DNA from: Chaetoderma sp. LZ-2023a
Taxonomy: Eukaryota > Mollusca > Caudofoveata > Chaetodermatida > Chaetodermatidae
DNA: 64,000 nt
Direction of reading: 5' to 3'
NCBI GenBank assembly: GCA_034401795.1
Contig: CM067366.1
Span: forward strand, 70,052,514 to 70,116,513
Shown here: positions 10,014-19,740 of the stretch, in pieces
Numbering within the stretch: the first letter of the stretch is position 1
How the letters are laid out: the number at the start of each line of letters is the position of its first letter
Translations under genes and position numbers: made by a program
Notes under the pieces: model-generated
What the model saw: only the letters and a program-made list of their open reading frames with translations
What the model was told of the DNA's origin: nothing
Databases searched by the model: none

Positions 10014-11633
10014 ATGGCAACACCAGCCAAGCGAGGCGTTGACCCTGCCCTGTCACCCATGGAGGTACCGCTGCAACCCCAGCTTAGACCCGAGACCATA
10101 GTCGCCATGCAGACGATGGGCGTAACAATGGCGGGAGCCATTGTTGAAAGCAGTAACCGTCGGGATGCCGAGCGTGTGTACCGGAGGGAGATCCGGGACA
10201 CGATCTACCGCATACAGCCCTGTGACGGAGTAGTGCCGGAGCCGGTGAGAACCTTCCTCGATGAGACCCGGCGAGCATGGGTCGCTAATGAGGGATGGCT
10301 AGAGGGCATACCAGCCTACGTCATCACCCGAGCGGCACGAGGGCAGTTGTCCAGAGCCATAGATGGGTTCCTAGTGGGCAAGATCAAGGAAGACGTCACA
10401 TTTGATGAGTTCCATGATTATATCACGGTAAACTTCATATCAGCCAACGAAGGCGAATGTATGAAGTACAATTTAGAGGGGGTGAGGCAACGGCGGAACG
10501 AAACCATCATCACCTTCAACAGGCGGTTTAGAGAGATGAGCGCTAGAGCTTACCCTGTCAAGAACGCCGACAACCATCAGACCGTGATGGGTATTTACTT
10601 GAATGGCTTGTCTGACCACCGCCTGAGCAAGCGAATCGTCAGGAAGAAGGCCACCACGTTGTGCCGGGCGATCGAAATTGCAGAAGAAGAAGCCATGTGC
10701 GACGATCTGCTCCGGGCGATGAAAATAGAGGAGCGCCAGGAGGAAAGCATGGAGGTGAATATGTTAGGACCAGACGAGGAAAAGGAGGTCTGGAGCGTGG
10801 TGGGAACATTAATAAAACAGATTGCTCAACAGAGCAAGATGATTGAGCGACTCTGTGGCTTGGTTGGTGACATACAGCTACAGCAGCAGAAGCCGGTAGC
10901 TGGGGCCACCCAGCCCACGAAGAAGACCGCCCCGCATGCAAATCAACATGCCCCACCCTCGCCCCGACCAGTCAGAACGGGACGAGACTTGCAGCACATT
11001 ACCTGCTATAATTGTGGCCGGGTTGGCCATTACAAAAGGGACTGTCATCAAGCGGTACAGCCGAGGGAGAACGTCGGCAGACAGGCTGCGCAGCGACCCC
11101 GACAACCGCGACGGGTGCCACCGATGACCTGTTCCCAGTGCGGGAGAGAGGGACACATGGCCCAGAATTGTTTTGGGGCATATATGAAATGGGAGACGAC
11201 TCCTGCCATAACGGTAAGATGTTTCGGGTGTGGCAAAGACGGCCACTATGTGAGAGACTGCCCACAGTACGAACATCCGCCGCAGAATGGTCCTGCATGG
11301 ACCCAACAAAAGGGTCCAACCGGCCGCCGGGTGATCAAGCGTCCCCGCACCAATGATATGGACATCGACCTAGTCGACCGAAGGCAACAGGAGAGAACTG
11401 TCACGCCGAGGGACTGTTCACGGAATGTCAGAAAGGACATAAACAATCGTTTAAGAAGTAATGACGAATATGAGGACCGCGACGGATTCGTGTTGACCGG
11501 TGAAGGGACGGATGAGCATGGCCGTTATTCATACGGTATCGGACAGGACTCATCCTCCTGTCAAAACAGTTACGCCGAGGTAGTTAGTGGACGGAGGAGT
11601 CTGTCAAACGACGACGGAGGAGACCGTTGGTGA
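10014..11633 (+). CDS. gag: Ty3/gypsy gag polyprotein (capsid and nucleocapsid)
   Basis: This 539-residue structural protein packages element RNA into cytoplasmic particles. The middle (about residues 120-230) has the retrotransposon gag core with FDEFHDYITVNF and TFNRRFREMSARAYP-like blocks. The C-terminal part has three CCHC zinc knuckles starting at about residues 331, 373 and 403 (CYNCGRVGHYKRDC, CSQCGREGHMAQNC, CFGCGKDGHYVRDC), the nucleocapsid signature. The frame is uninterrupted. Its stop overlaps the opening of the pol frame, which lies one base back (-1), so pol is probably made by -1 frameshifting. No clear heptamer slip site was found. It is more GC-rich than the window average. 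Confidence 0.93.
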   Translation: MATPAKRGVDPALSPMEVPLQPQLRPETIVAMQTMGVTMAGAIVESSNRRDAERVYRREIRDTIYRIQPCDGVVPEPVRTFLDETRRAWVANEGWLEGIPAYVITRAARGQLSRAIDGFLVGKIKEDVTFDEFHDYITVNFISANEGECMKYNLEGVRQRRNETIITFNRRFREMSARAYPVKNADNHQTVMGIYLNGLSDHRLSKRIVRKKATTLCRAIEIAEEEAMCDDLLRAMKIEERQEESMEVNMLGPDEEKEVWSVVGTLIKQIAQQSKMIERLCGLVGDIQLQQQKPVAGATQPTKKTAPHANQHAPPSPRPVRTGRDLQHITCYNCGRVGHYKRDCHQAVQPRENVGRQAAQRPRQPRRVPPMTCSQCGREGHMAQNCFGAYMKWETTPAITVRCFGCGKDGHYVRDCPQYEHPPQNGPAWTQQKGPTGRRVIKRPRTNDMDIDLVDRRQQERTVTPRDCSRNVRKDINNRLRSNDEYEDRDGFVLTGEGTDEHGRYSYGIGQDSSSCQNSYAEVVSGRRSLSNDDGGDRW

Positions 11634-14600
11634 GTTCACCGACCGAGCAGTTTCTAATCCGTCTGAAAATGGATAAAAACGGTCTAACGGATCAGGGTGA
11701 GCACTTGCATGCCTTAGTGGATACTGGTGCTAGTACATCCTTGCTTCGCAAGGATATATGGCGTAGCATGTTGAATGCTAGGCCAGTGAAAAGAGCGAAG
11801 ATGCTGTTGGCAGTAAATGGTTCCCCAATAGAACTTTTGGGGGAGACCCAGGTAAAATTCAGTAACGCCCGTCCTATTCCGAGTACGGTAGTAGCGAGAA
11901 TGCGGCATGAATGTTTGCTTGGTGCAGATGCTTTGCACTTGGGAAACGCGGAGATTGATTATCAGGCCAAAGTAGTAGTATGGTTTGGCCAGGTATATCC
12001 CTTTAGATACCCCTATAGGGAGCAAATAGGTTATGTGTATGAGAGTTGCAAGGAAACGACCGGATATAAAGCTATCGACAAAGTGCTTGAGGACTTTGCG
12101 GATAACTTTGATACGGCTCGTCCAAACACTTTAGGATTGGTCCCCAAAGTGAAGTGTACGGTACCAACAGAAGATGCGTTTCCTATAAGGCAGAGAGCCT
12201 ACCGTCTACCGCTTGCCAAGCAATATGTAGTCAAGAATCAAGTGGCTGAAATGCTGGCAGCGGGCGTCATAAGACCGTCGTCATCGCCCTGGGCGTCGCC
12301 CATTACGTTAGTCCCTAAGAAGGGTGGGGATATGAGATTTTGTGTTGACTACAGGAAGTTGAATTCTGTATGTCGCAAAGACAGTTATCCATTGCCGAAT
12401 ATAACGGATATTTCTGACTCAATGCGCGGTGCAACAATATTTGCGACTATGGACTTGAAGTCTGGCTATTGGCAGATACCAATGGACAGCCAAGACATAG
12501 AGAAAACAGCGTTGGTTTGCAGTGAAGGTTTGTTCGACTTTGTTCGGATGCCTTTTGGTTTTTGCAACTCAGGGGGCGTATTTCAGAGGGCAATGAACGA
12601 TATTTTCCGAGAATTCGTAGGAAAATATTTGCATGTTTTCGTTGATGATGTAGTCGTATATTCAAGAAACCCGGCTGAACATGCACATCATTTGCGTACA
12701 GTTATGCGTAGGATTCAAGAGTATAATTTGCAGGTTAAGAAAAAGAAATGCGAATTTGCCCGTAAGTCTGTGGACTTGTTGGGGTATCGTGTTTCGGCAC
12801 AAGGGGTAGCTCCTCAGGTTCAGAAGGTCAAGGTCATAATTGAAATGTCACCGCCACGCGATGTGGGTGAGGTGAGAAGTTTCCTTGGAGCTACAGGTTA
12901 TTACTGCTCTTGTGTGCAAGGCTATGCCGAAATTGCTAAGCCTTTGATAGAATTGACTAAGAAATATAAACGTTTTGAATGGGGTAAGGAGGAACAACAA
13001 GCGTTTAAGAAATTACAAAACTTGCTGTGTAGTGAGACAGTTCTCACCTATCCGAATTTAAATGCTCTGTATAAGCTTTATACTGATGCGTCTAGCTATG
13101 CGATAGGTGCGATATTGGTACAGGTAGATGATAAGGGTATAGAAAGGGTGATACAGTATGTAAGCTCTACTCTGAAGGACAGTCAGCTGAACTGGCCTGT
13201 AATAGAGAAGGAAGCTTATGCTGTGATATACGCATTGAAGAAGCTTAGGCCTTATCTATTTGGCGCGCAGTTCACCGTGTACACTGACCACAAACCCCTA
13301 AAGAGTTTGTTTGTGGGAGAGGTTAAAAACACGAAAGTGCAACGCTGGGCGGTGCTGATTGCCGAGTACGGATGTAAGATTGAATACATCCAAGGCTCGA
13401 AGAATATTCGAGCGGACATGTTGTCCAGGTTACGTCGTCCAGTGGAGATCGCCACCTTAGACACAGGCGATTTTGTCATACCGGATGTAGACGAGGGTGC
13501 GTTACCGCATGTCCCTCTGGTGGTATTTGACATTCCCTACGACGATTTGTGTGCCGAACAGACCAAGGAATACCCGGAGTTGTTTAAGAACACCCTGGAG
13601 GAGTATATGGTCAAGAACGGTATATTATATTCATTAATTACGCCTTCAGCGTTGGACGCTGAGTACCCCAGAATCATGTTACCTACCCTGTTCCGTGAGA
13701 AAGTGCTCCGGATGGCTCATGAACGAGCCGGTCACCAAGGTCTGCAGAAGACCATCGGTATGGTAAGAGATTCGTTTGTATGGACGTCTTTGAGGAATGA
13801 CGTCGTACGTATGCTAGAGACGTGTACGACGTGCCAGGTTAACCGACCTGTCACGACTCGACCGAGGTACAGTGAGATGCCCATGGCCAATTATCCGAGT
13901 CAGATAATCGGCATGGATTTGATAGGTCCACTGCTACAGTCGAGTAAAGGTAATATGTATATCATGACGATAGTCGATCACTGTTCTGCGTGGGCAGAAG
14001 CGTATCCGATTCTGGCTAAGACGTCTCAGAATGTTGAGGACAAGTTCTTCAATGAATACGTCGCTCGTCATGGTGTCCCTGAGATCGTAATAACCGATCA
14101 GGGCAAAGAATTTTGTTCTAAATCTCTGGAGGAGAGATTCCGTGAACATGGGATCGATCATAGAAGGTCGAGTCCCTACCACCCACAAACTAATGGGCGT
14201 ACCGAGAGGTTTAATCGCACCCTTAAGGACTTAAACCAGAAAGGGGTAAACAACGCTTCTCGCATGTGGGAGGACGAATTGGGTGCGGCTTTAACCGCTT
14301 ACCACAGTACTCGTCATGCCACGACAGGATATACGCCATTTTATCTGACGTACGGTCGACGGGCAAGACTTCCGTTTGCTATTCCAATAGACGCATCAGA
14401 GGATTTAGGTGAGAGACTGACCTGTCTCAACAATGCCTTACTGCGTGCTCGTATGGAAACGGCTAGGTCTCGTGAGGTCCACCATGAGCAGATTGACAAG
14501 CGTGCAAACGCTGGTGTATATAAGGTGGGTGATTCGGTGGTCGTAAAGGCGGAGGAACGCATGAAGTTGACCTCTCACAGTGACCCCGAATATGAGATCT

Positions 14601-14689
14601 TTAAGATCAATGGGCCAGTGGCTCATGTCCGGCATCAAAGGTCTGGGAAGGTGCGCGTACTGAAGGAAAGAAAGAAAACGTGTTTGTAG
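11627..14689 (+). CDS. pol: Ty3/gypsy pol polyprotein: protease, RT, RNase H, integrase
   Basis: 1,020 uninterrupted codons; the frame opens at 11,588. No ATG is needed if pol is read by frameshift from gag. Domains in order: aspartic protease (VDTGAS, D32); RT (RFCVDYRKLN, then FVDD with D340-D341); RNase H (YTDASS, D487, and TDHKPLKSL); integrase HHCC zinc finger from H698 to CTTC; integrase core triad D764, D824, E860 (spacing x59 and x35, as expected of this family). The order RT-RNaseH-IN defines Ty3/gypsy. All catalytic residues are present. After integrase the protein ends soon, with no chromodomain seen and no polypurine tract or LTR behind it. Confidence 0.95.
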   Translation: MVSSPTEQFLIRLKMDKNGLTDQGEHLHALVDTGASTSLLRKDIWRSMLNARPVKRAKMLLAVNGSPIELLGETQVKFSNARPIPSTVVARMRHECLLGADALHLGNAEIDYQAKVVVWFGQVYPFRYPYREQIGYVYESCKETTGYKAIDKVLEDFADNFDTARPNTLGLVPKVKCTVPTEDAFPIRQRAYRLPLAKQYVVKNQVAEMLAAGVIRPSSSPWASPITLVPKKGGDMRFCVDYRKLNSVCRKDSYPLPNITDISDSMRGATIFATMDLKSGYWQIPMDSQDIEKTALVCSEGLFDFVRMPFGFCNSGGVFQRAMNDIFREFVGKYLHVFVDDVVVYSRNPAEHAHHLRTVMRRIQEYNLQVKKKKCEFARKSVDLLGYRVSAQGVAPQVQKVKVIIEMSPPRDVGEVRSFLGATGYYCSCVQGYAEIAKPLIELTKKYKRFEWGKEEQQAFKKLQNLLCSETVLTYPNLNALYKLYTDASSYAIGAILVQVDDKGIERVIQYVSSTLKDSQLNWPVIEKEAYAVIYALKKLRPYLFGAQFTVYTDHKPLKSLFVGEVKNTKVQRWAVLIAEYGCKIEYIQGSKNIRADMLSRLRRPVEIATLDTGDFVIPDVDEGALPHVPLVVFDIPYDDLCAEQTKEYPELFKNTLEEYMVKNGILYSLITPSALDAEYPRIMLPTLFREKVLRMAHERAGHQGLQKTIGMVRDSFVWTSLRNDVVRMLETCTTCQVNRPVTTRPRYSEMPMANYPSQIIGMDLIGPLLQSSKGNMYIMTIVDHCSAWAEAYPILAKTSQNVEDKFFNEYVARHGVPEIVITDQGKEFCSKSLEERFREHGIDHRRSSPYHPQTNGRTERFNRTLKDLNQKGVNNASRMWEDELGAALTAYHSTRHATTGYTPFYLTYGRRARLPFAIPIDASEDLGERLTCLNNALLRARMETARSREVHHEQIDKRANAGVYKVGDSVVVKAEERMKLTSHSDPEYEIFKINGPVAHVRHQRSGKVRVLKERKKTCL

Positions 14690-16410
14690 TTGTGGGCAAC
14701 AGTAACAACACTGATAAGAGACAGAAAGCTGATAAGCGTGACTTTGCGGATGATTGTGGTGTGTGGGATGTGGCAAAAGGTACAACGGCCAATTCTCATT
14801 TTGTTCTAGCCAATGGGCAATTGAAGCTAGTTGTGCTGAAAAATGGTGTTTATTGTACACAACACAGGGTTGACAGTAAAACAACATGGTTACCAATAGA
14901 TCCTCAGCCAGCATCCTCAAGCATAATAAAGATGCATCGGTATATCGGTATTATACCAAGTTGAAAGGTGATAACAATTATAAGAAACGTGTAACCATTT
15001 TTGAACAGCTTCCAGATCAATATGACGACAAAAAGAATTTCGCGATCGTTGAAGACTGTGGCATAATAACATGCCATAGACTGCACGGTAATTCAAAGAA
15101 GGATGCCCCATACGAGCGTACCGGTCCTGCCATCTTAGAATGTGCAGGTAAGGAAGCAATCAGCAAACCACCCATGACAGTATATCACGAAATGGACAAA
15201 AATGATTCAATTGACGCACCAAAAACTTTTCGGCAAATTAGGGACAAAAAATATCGCGAATCTAAAAAGAATGACAATTACGCGCATCGACAAAACCTTG
15301 CCGACGAAGTATTAGAAGTAATTGGCAAAGTTAATACGCATCCATATGTACAACTAGTTATATGTACCAAAGGTAAACCTCCAAGTGTTATAATGTATTC
15401 AACTGAGCAGCTTCAAGACATGAAAAGAAATGTTATAGGTAACAATGCTAGCGTAATTGGTATAGACAGGACATTTAATTTGGGAGCCTGTTTCGTTACC
15501 ACGACTGTTTACAAAAGTAAGACAGTTGTTTCAAGAGAGTCAGGACAGTCACCTATTATGTTATGTCCAATCTTTCTTCACTGGGATAGCATTTATGAAT
15601 CATATCATTTATTTCTTTCACATGTTAAGGCTGTTCTCGGTACTGATCTTCATTTGCTGGGCATTCTACTAGGAAGTGATGAAGAAAAATCACTTACCAA
15701 AGCCATACACAGCTGCTTTCCAAATGCTAAAGCATTTTTTATGCACTAAACACTTGAAAGATAATGTTAAACGTTATCTAATGGACAAGGTTGGTTGCTC
15801 TACCAAAGATAGGCATACCATCACTGAGTTATTATTTGGACAGCATGGTGTTGCCAAGAGAAATGATTCGTGCATCTTTGATGAGCGCATTCATAATATA
15901 GCTACATATTTTGACAAATATCCTGCATCTGAAAGTTATTTCAAGAAGCGACTCAGAGGCCTTATATGGGACAATGTGTGTGTACCAATACAGGCTGGCA
16001 CTGATGGTAACGATCTGTGGACCAATAATAATTCCGAGTCCCTAAACAACATCCTGAAATTAGCGACAGGGTGGAAACCACAGAAACTACCTGTATTAGT
16101 AGACAAAATTGCAGACATTATACAGCTACATATGAATGATCTAAGGCGAGCTTTGCATGGCACAGGCAATTATATGCTGACAGCAGCATATAAGCGATTT
16201 CTTGTACCAAGTGCTGTATGGTCATCCAAAACTAAGGAAGAAAAAGATAAACACTTCCTTAAGTTCCTAAGTGCAAAAACAGTTACAAGTAATTATATTA
16301 AAGCAACTAATGTTGAATTTGAAATTCCTGCAGTCTCACCAAGGGCTGCTAGGAAACCGGACCAGGTTAGACGTCCAAGGGCTGAAAAAGCCAGACCACG
16401 TAAGGTATAA
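14690..16410 (+). pseudogene. MULE-type transposase, two frame breaks
   Basis: This is a DNA transposase of the Mutator-like group. The first 80 or so codons (DDCGVWDVAKGTTANSHFVL, then KNGVYCTQHR) are in one frame. A change near 14,920-14,940 leads to a 287-codon frame, and a one-base slip in a T6 run (15,734-15,739) leads to the last 220 codons. Catalytic-type motifs: GIDRTFNLG (first D, codon 15,465), LGSDEEKSL (second D, 15,678), CTKHLKDN (the conserved C-x2-H) and NNNSESLNNIL (E, 16,036). The C-terminus is basic (RRPRAEKARPRKV). It presumably recognises the enclosing terminal repeats. The pol stop lies at its 5' border, with no LTR between. The frame breaks could be real decay or homopolymer errors. 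Confidence 0.85.
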
Positions 16411-16424
16411 CTGACATTTGTTCA

Positions 16425-16945
16425 AGATTATCGAGCCAGTCACTCCGGTTGTAGATTTCCAAAAAAATAGTCTTATCTTGGCCTGTTTATAATTCTTGTG
16501 TCACCTTAAACTGTAATGGTCAAGACGGCAAGAAACTCCCACTACAATGGTCTTAAGAATGTCCCGAATGTAACCGAATCAGCCATTCCGGTGGTAAATT
16601 TTCAAAAATACTATTCTCTTGGCCTGCAAATGGATGCTGGTTAATAAAAAACTCGAACTTTCGTAACAATTTCCCCTTTGGGCGTCAACCTGGTCAAACA
16701 CGTGCTCTGTGGTTGTCTTGAGGCCAGAAAACGATTTTGTAATATTCAGTGGTGAATTTACAAAAAAACAGTATTTCCTTGGCCTGCAAACAATATGATT
16801 TTATTGAAAAATCTTGGCAATTAACTGGTTAATTGATATGAGCTGCAACCTGGGCGCTTTGAGGCGCTGTTGACATACGGGTTACATTTCTCAAGACCAT
16901 GACAGAAGCCGTTTTGAATGAGTATTGAGTATTAATTTATAGTTA
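16425..16945. repeat. Degenerate palindromic TTAA-MITE fragments
   Basis: Several decayed arms of the fold-back family seen intact at 60.65 and 61.74 kb are present: CAGTCACTCCGG, 'cagccattccggtggtaaattttc', 'cttggcctgcaaatgg' and 'ctcaagaccatgacagaagccg'. They lie 3' of the transposase gene. Confidence 0.6.
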
Positions 16946-16988
16946 AAACTGCTTGCATGTGTATGTACGTGCGTGGTCTCTACCTCTC

Positions 16989-17236
16989 CGGCTTCATCTC
17001 CCTCTCCCCCCCCCCCCCGACCCTCCCTCTCCCTCTCTCTCACTTAAGAGTATTATAATATAATTGTGCTAAACTCATGCTATAATACACTTTATATTCA
17101 CTATTTTGTGGCTTCATCGCCCTCTCCTCCCCCCCCCCCCCTCCCCTCCCCCTCCCTCTCTCTCACTCTCACTTAAGAGTATTATAATATAATTGTGCTA
17201 AACTCATGCTATAATACACTTTATATTCACTATTTT
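16989..17236. repeat. 120-bp tandem duplication with poly-C tracts
   Basis: Two near-identical units start at 'ggcttcatc' (16,990 and 17,110). Each has a C-rich tract with runs of 12-14 C, then 'acttaagagtattataatataattg' and 'cactttatattcactattttg'. The units differ mainly in the length of the C/CT tracts. Confidence 0.9.
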
Positions 17237-17671
17237 GCTCTAGATGTACTACTTGTCATTGTGCTATAATTTACCACTTAATTTGTATTTTGCATTCATG
17301 GTTTTATTGATTTGTTATTCATTAAAATATGAATATCCATTAAAATTCCTCCTTGTTTATTTATATCCACGCATGTATCATCATAGTTATGCTGAGACGT
17401 CATAGACAGACAGTAATGTATCAATAATGCACATACGCACGCACGCATTATGCATACACACACGCACATATTGACATAGTTTCCCAACTATAACAAGAGC
17501 ATCCAGAGACCGCAAACACATGCAATGACAACTGTAGGCTACCGGTATATGTATCATGTCCCTGAAAAAGACTAGCGATCTGCATTCTAGAGTCCACATT
17601 TTCCCACATGTTCACTTTCTCTGAACGATCTACAAAAGTCTGGTGATAGATCTAAAGAGAGTGTATTCATA
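17237..17671. other. Transposon 3' flank, no gene
   Basis: AT-rich sequence with a CA/CG-rich stretch (about 17,425-17,470). No coding frame is supported on either strand. Confidence 0.4.
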
Positions 17672-17679
17672 AAATGAGT

Positions 17680-17792
17680 CGTTATGGGTCGTGAAGTCGT
17701 TATGGGTCCATTATTGGTCGTTATGGGTTGTTATGGGTCGTTGTGGGTTGTTATGGGTTGTTATGGGTCGTTATGGGTGATTCGTTGGACCC
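17680..17792 (-). repeat. Right terminal inverted repeat with 10-bp tandem units
   Basis: About ten units of TCGTTATGGG and variants end in GGGTGATTCGTTGGACCC, the inverse of the left end. The outermost base is mismatched between the ends (C on the left, G on the right when read inwards). Confidence 0.9.
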
Positions 17793-17800
17793 GTTTTCAC
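17793..17800. repeat. Target-site duplication GTTTTCAC, right
   Basis: Identical to 7,904-7,911. Confidence 0.9.
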
Positions 17801-17919
17801 ATGTCTGATATACTGACACACTGACGATTCATATGGGACTATCTGTGGATGCATCTGCCACGATTCAATCCTAGGCGTTTTACGCCTATTGTACTCTGAC
17901 TCCAGCACGGCTCTGGCAG
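17801..17919 (-). repeat. tRNA-derived SINE, copy 2, right part
   Basis: Resumes with ATGTCTGATATACTGACAC exactly where copy 1 continues after GTTTTCAC (7,565), and ends GGCTCTGGCAG as copy 1 does. A short (TA)n tract follows. Confidence 0.88.
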
Positions 17920-17935
17920 TTATATATATATATAT

Positions 17936-18600
17936 TTCTAATTCACATTTTAGTGTCCATGTCATGATGGAACAATGTACAGGTCACAGGTGGCGGTAAT
18001 TTTTGAATCAATAGAACTGTTTCTATCAGATTTACATTTGGAGATAGATTTGATGGATAAGTTACAGATCATACACGCATAGTATCAGTTATTTTGGCAC
18101 TTTATATAGATTGCTGATTTACATTTTAGCATCCATATCATGCTGGAACGAATGTACAGATGGCAGTAATTTTCGAATCAATAGAACGGTTTCTACCAGA
18201 TTCATATTTGAAGATTTGATGGGTATTTACAAATCATGTACACATAGTACCAGTTATTTTGACAGTGTATATTACTGATTCACATTTTTGTGTCCGTATC
18301 ATGCTGAAGTGAAATGTACAGATGGCAGTAATTTTTGAATCAATAGAACGGTTTCTACCAGATTCACATTTGAATAAATTTGATTTCACAGATCAGATTT
18401 GACTCATTGTTCAGGTGTGAGTGGAACAGTTTAATAGAGCAGTCTATACTGGATTTGCACACAGTGTTTATATTAAACCAATAGAGCAGTCTCTACCAGG
18501 TTAACGTTATACGCCAATACATTTGCTACTCAACTTTGATGCAGATGTCTATGCAGCGGTGGAACAAACCAATAGAGCAGTCTCTACTAAGTTTGCCACT
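17936..18600 (-). repeat. CR1 upstream tandem monomers, right part of split array
   Basis: Units of about 160-180 bp start near 17,936, 18,113 and 18,273, followed by shorter ones. Each has 'cacattttagtgtcc', 'atgctgga', 'gtacagatggcagtaattt' and 'tcaatagaacggtttctaccag'. The last two cores read 'caatagagcagtctctac', close to the AGGGCAGTCCCTACC cores at 6.9-7.15 kb. The two arrays were probably contiguous before the SINE and transposon insertions. Confidence 0.65.
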
Positions 18601-19409
18601 TAGTTGAAACAGTCACGTACTATTAGGTCAGACGACTTGCGTACCCATGTTTCAGCTAAAACAGGTCTGGGATGGACGCCGTCTCTGAAAAGTGCAAATC
18701 TGATTGAGTAACGTATTCGTTGATTTCGCCGTTTTCTGGATTTGATGAGCGAAACATTGAATTTTGGAAAATTTGTGCCCATTTGATTGTTGAGGCAGTT
18801 AATATAGTTGTTGGCATTATCTATATAATTGACCAGTTTTTTGTCTTGGCTTGCAAATCTGTCTGGATTTCTGTGACCTCTGGAGTGGTATCACTCCACA
18901 ATGGACTAATATGGAATGTGTAGGAGTGTTACAGCAGCCTTTTGTTCATATGCAATTAACCTCTTGATTAAGATGTAGTTTACTTTTAGGTGCTCAATGG
19001 CGGCGCCTAGTCTAAGTTTTATGTTGATGTACTTTCCAGATTTAACTATCAGGTCGCAGGTCCCAATCCATACATAGATGTGGATATTACCATAGTCGCA
19101 GACAAGGTCATCTAGGAAGTCAAAGATCCACTGTGTACGCTTGTCAGAGTCAGCTCCGCTCCTATTGAACCAGAAGATCTTGTTTTCGGGAAATGAGTAT
19201 TTAGCATATGGTCGGAGGTATCTACCCTTGCTACTGGTGTTAACTATGGGTGTGTATGTTAATTCAGATTTTGGAACATGTCTCGAGCTTTCTAGGTAAC
19301 GGCGCAGTTTTTGTTCACTCATTTGACCATTGATCAGCATAGATGAGAGGTTATTTCTTGCTGAAGTATTACGTCTACTGGTTTTGTCAAGAAATATCTG
19401 AATGATCAC
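18600..19409 (-). pseudogene. SGNH-hydrolase-like reading frame with two in-frame stops
   Basis: A single minus-strand frame runs from 19,409 to 18,600, broken only by a TAG and a TGA between 18,905 and 18,880. It has an IHIYVWIGTCDLIVKSGKY block, which aligns with SGNH block III (G-T-N-D, here G-T-C-D), and FRDGVHPRPVLAETW, which fits the D-x2-H of block V. Putative SGNH domains also occur in LINE ORF1 proteins of this window (24.5-25.0 and 29.0-29.5 kb), but this one is a different sequence. Its N-terminus is not defined. It may belong to the LINE whose monomers lie downstream or to another retroelement. The catalytic serine block was not identified. Confidence 0.5.
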
Positions 19410-19740
19410 AAAAACTGGTTACTGTGGAGGCAGGGTAGCTTTTTCGAATTTTGTATGATTATGACTACAACCACAGCAATGTTTTATAGAGCATCGATTC
19501 TGTATTTTTAATCCCAACTCGATTTGATATACACATGGTATGCTTCTGGATATATACTAAGTTAATAATATTTGACAAATTTTTGTTGTCAGGTTTCCCA
19601 TGACAACATACTGAACAGGGCGACACGGAAATAGGTCCCAATATAGGATATACCACGAAATTATAAAGATACAGACATTATTGCCTTGTGAGCACAATTA
19701 TTGATTAGAAATTGCGGCCGTACGCAGGATTGGCATTTAT
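19410..19740. other. No gene recognised
   Basis: A short minus-strand frame (19,465-19,656) is in a different phase from the SGNH-like frame and resembles nothing known to me. The + strand CR1 begins near the right border. Confidence 0.4.

Larger units (their letters stand above)
7912..17792 (+). mobile_element. 9.9 kb TIR transposon of MULE type enclosing gypsy gag-pol
   Basis: The ends are inverted repeats. The left begins CGGTCCAACGAATCACCC; the right, read inwards, begins GGGTCCAACGAATCACCC. Both continue into arrays of a 10-bp unit close to CCCATAACGA. Perfect 8-bp duplications flank it, and an empty-site copy of the target lies next door. It contains, left to right, a promoter-like LTR region, gag, pol and a MULE transposase with DDE-type motifs. 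MULEs make 8-10 bp target duplications, consistent with this. The gypsy part has no visible 3' LTR. Either a gypsy inserted and lost its 3' end, or the transposon moves as a composite. Confidence 0.85.

Noticed and set aside
10878-11319. Long minus-strand frames opposite gag
   Set aside because: High GC content keeps opposite frames open; the + strand has three zinc knuckles and a clear gag core.
14690-17792. A gypsy 3' LTR downstream of the transposase
   Set aside because: Compared by eye with 8.0-9.8 kb; no shared stretch was found between pol and the right TIR.
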